From assembly GCF_002741985.1 (NCBI RefSeq), contig NZ_APHW01000111.1, positions 1-64,000 of the forward strand: 64,000 bases of DNA, given 5' to 3'. Both the position numbers and the translations under genes were made by a program. Shown here piece by piece: positions 63,154-64,000 of the stretch. A model generated the notes under the pieces. That model saw only the letters and a list, made by a program, of their open reading frames with translations, had not been told where the DNA came from and searched no databases. Every line of letters begins with the position of its first letter. The stretch's first letter is position 1. The stretch comes from Vibrio rotiferianus CAIM 577 = LMG 21460. GTDB taxonomy: Bacteria; Pseudomonadota; Gammaproteobacteria; Enterobacterales; Vibrionaceae.

Positions 63154-63183
63154 AGGGGAGCACAGGGCTCCCCCCCCTTTTTG
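63154..63183 (+). terminator. Terminator of SYLF gene
   Basis: GGGGAGC-ACAG-GGCTCCCC stem, then C and T runs. Confidence 0.8.
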
Positions 63184-63249
63184 ATCACTTTGGGATAGCG
63201 GTCTGTTGCGTTATGCTTATCTCACCCTTTACCGGACTCTCGAATCCCC

Positions 63250-64000
63250 ATGCCTAACGACGCATTCAACACTCAACTTGCAGAGACAATTTCTGCGCTT
63301 AACTCACCAAGCTTTACGCCTAAACTCATGCGCGTTATTGCTTCGTTATTGAGTTTTGATTGCGCGGTGATCCTCGGCTACCGCGAAGGCAAACACCCTA
63401 TCTATCTGTATGATTCGATTGAGAATGAACGTGAGCTTTTGTTCCAGCGTTATCTCACCACCTCTTTTCAAAACGACCCGTTTTACCAGAAGCTTAACAC
63501 GAGCAAAGAGCAAGGCATCTTTACGCTCAAAGATGTGGTAGGCAAAGACGTCGCCCGTAACGATCTCGATTACCAAGCCTATTGTGAGCAGTTTTACCAT
63601 CAAACGGGCTGGAAGGATGAACTCAGCATGCTGATCGAAATCGAACCGACGCGTTGGGTGATGCTCTACTTCGGTTTTATGCAGGACGATAAGCGCTTCA
63701 CCAAGCCTCAAGTCACCAAGCTTAAATCTTACTTCGCGATTATTCAGTCTTTGTGCCAACAGCACTGGAAGCAGACTGAGTTTACACTCGCCGAACCAGT
63801 GTTTAGCCCTAACGCATATTCAGGGCAAATGCGTGCAGCGATTGAATCCGCACTGGCATCTTTTGGTGAAACTGTCCTCACCAAACGAGAACAGGAAATC
63901 GCGGCATTGATCGCGCAAGGCTATGACAGCAAAGAGATTGCAACGCAGCTAGATGTTGCAGAAGGCACAGTCAAGAACCACCGTAAACGCATCTACGCAC
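63250..64000 (+). CDS. LuxR-family transcriptional regulator (partial, 3' end missing)
   Basis: The first 250 codons of a regulator that runs off the window. The C-terminal helix-turn-helix is the GerE/LuxR type: LTKREQEIAALIAQGYDSKEIATQLDVAEGTVKNHRKRIYA (from about residue 209). The N-terminal ~200 residues have no recognised sensor domain: no receiver, PAS or acyl-homoserine-lactone signature was seen. Such regulators occur in vibrios as orphan LuxR proteins. The target is unknown; it is not close to any obvious effector gene. ATG 63250 has no strong ribosome-binding site (CCCC just before). Confidence 0.78.
   Translation, partial: MPNDAFNTQLAETISALNSPSFTPKLMRVIASLLSFDCAVILGYREGKHPIYLYDSIENERELLFQRYLTTSFQNDPFYQKLNTSKEQGIFTLKDVVGKDVARNDLDYQAYCEQFYHQTGWKDELSMLIEIEPTRWVMLYFGFMQDDKRFTKPQVTKLKSYFAIIQSLCQQHWKQTEFTLAEPVFSPNAYSGQMRAAIESALASFGETVLTKREQEIAALIAQGYDSKEIATQLDVAEGTVKNHRKRIYA

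Noticed and set aside
63169..63176. C8 run before the LuxR gene as a phase-variable tract
   Set aside because: Lies in a terminator and not in a coding frame or between promoter boxes.
1..64000. CRISPR array, tRNA, rRNA or intact transposase
   Set aside because: No regular direct repeats with spacers, no cloverleaf-like sequence and no transposase motifs were found by eye.

Overview
The window looks like a piece of a Vibrio genome, probably of the Harveyi clade and probably from the smaller chromosome. This is an inference from gene content: a complete sucrose (scr) regulon, extra copies of housekeeping genes (dacA-type carboxypeptidase, purA, ppsA/ppsR), BCCT osmolyte transport, RhlE, a CSS-EAL phosphodiesterase, and intergenic repeats with a central CCCTTCGGG core. 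No rRNA, tRNA, CRISPR array or intact transposase was seen.

Layout. 1-7.5 kb: truncated repeat, dacA-type gene, a BCCT transporter with a possible leader peptide, AhpD-like protein, LysR, YghU-type GST, and a TetR/RibD-like divergent pair around a 17-bp palindrome. 7.6-14.4 kb: sucrose island scrB-scrK-scrA (minus), scrR (plus), scrY (minus), with matching operator-like sites before scrA and scrY. 14.4-19.2 kb: gene-poor accessory stretch with orphan hypothetical genes, a broken copy of the RibD-like gene, IS-end-like sequences and a small overlapping two-gene operon. 19.2-31.5 kb: cold-shock protein, FabG-like SDR, DUF1800/DUF1501 pair, zinc operon (His-rich outer membrane protein, binding protein, permease) behind a Zur-type box, bicupin, DUF465, DUF4382 lipoprotein, SDR, radical SAM. 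31.6-44 kb: LysR, AraC-GyrI, aminotransferase, lipoproteins, lipoate-ligase-like protein, VOC, RhlE, large glycosidase lipoprotein, LysR-YjbR-nucleotidyltransferase. 44-48.8 kb: a LysR regulator diverges from an SDR-MFS-GrxB-like-OYE operon. 48.9-54.6 kb: small membrane protein, eukaryotic-type glutathione synthetase, a MITE-like repeat, DUF2058, DUF2059, an RRF-like protein, and a transthyretin-like protein coupled to a class 3 lipase. 54.6-64 kb: LysR, purA, EAL protein, ppsR/ppsA divergent pair, SYLF protein and a LuxR-type regulator cut by the window end.

Four otherwise well-conserved genes (DUF1501, lipase, LysR at 55.4 kb, purA) are each broken by what reads as a single-base deletion; three of them lie within 2 kb. 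Each is restored to normal family length by adding one base. This may be consensus error rather than biology, except that the lipase lesion sits in a run of eight G and could be phase variation.
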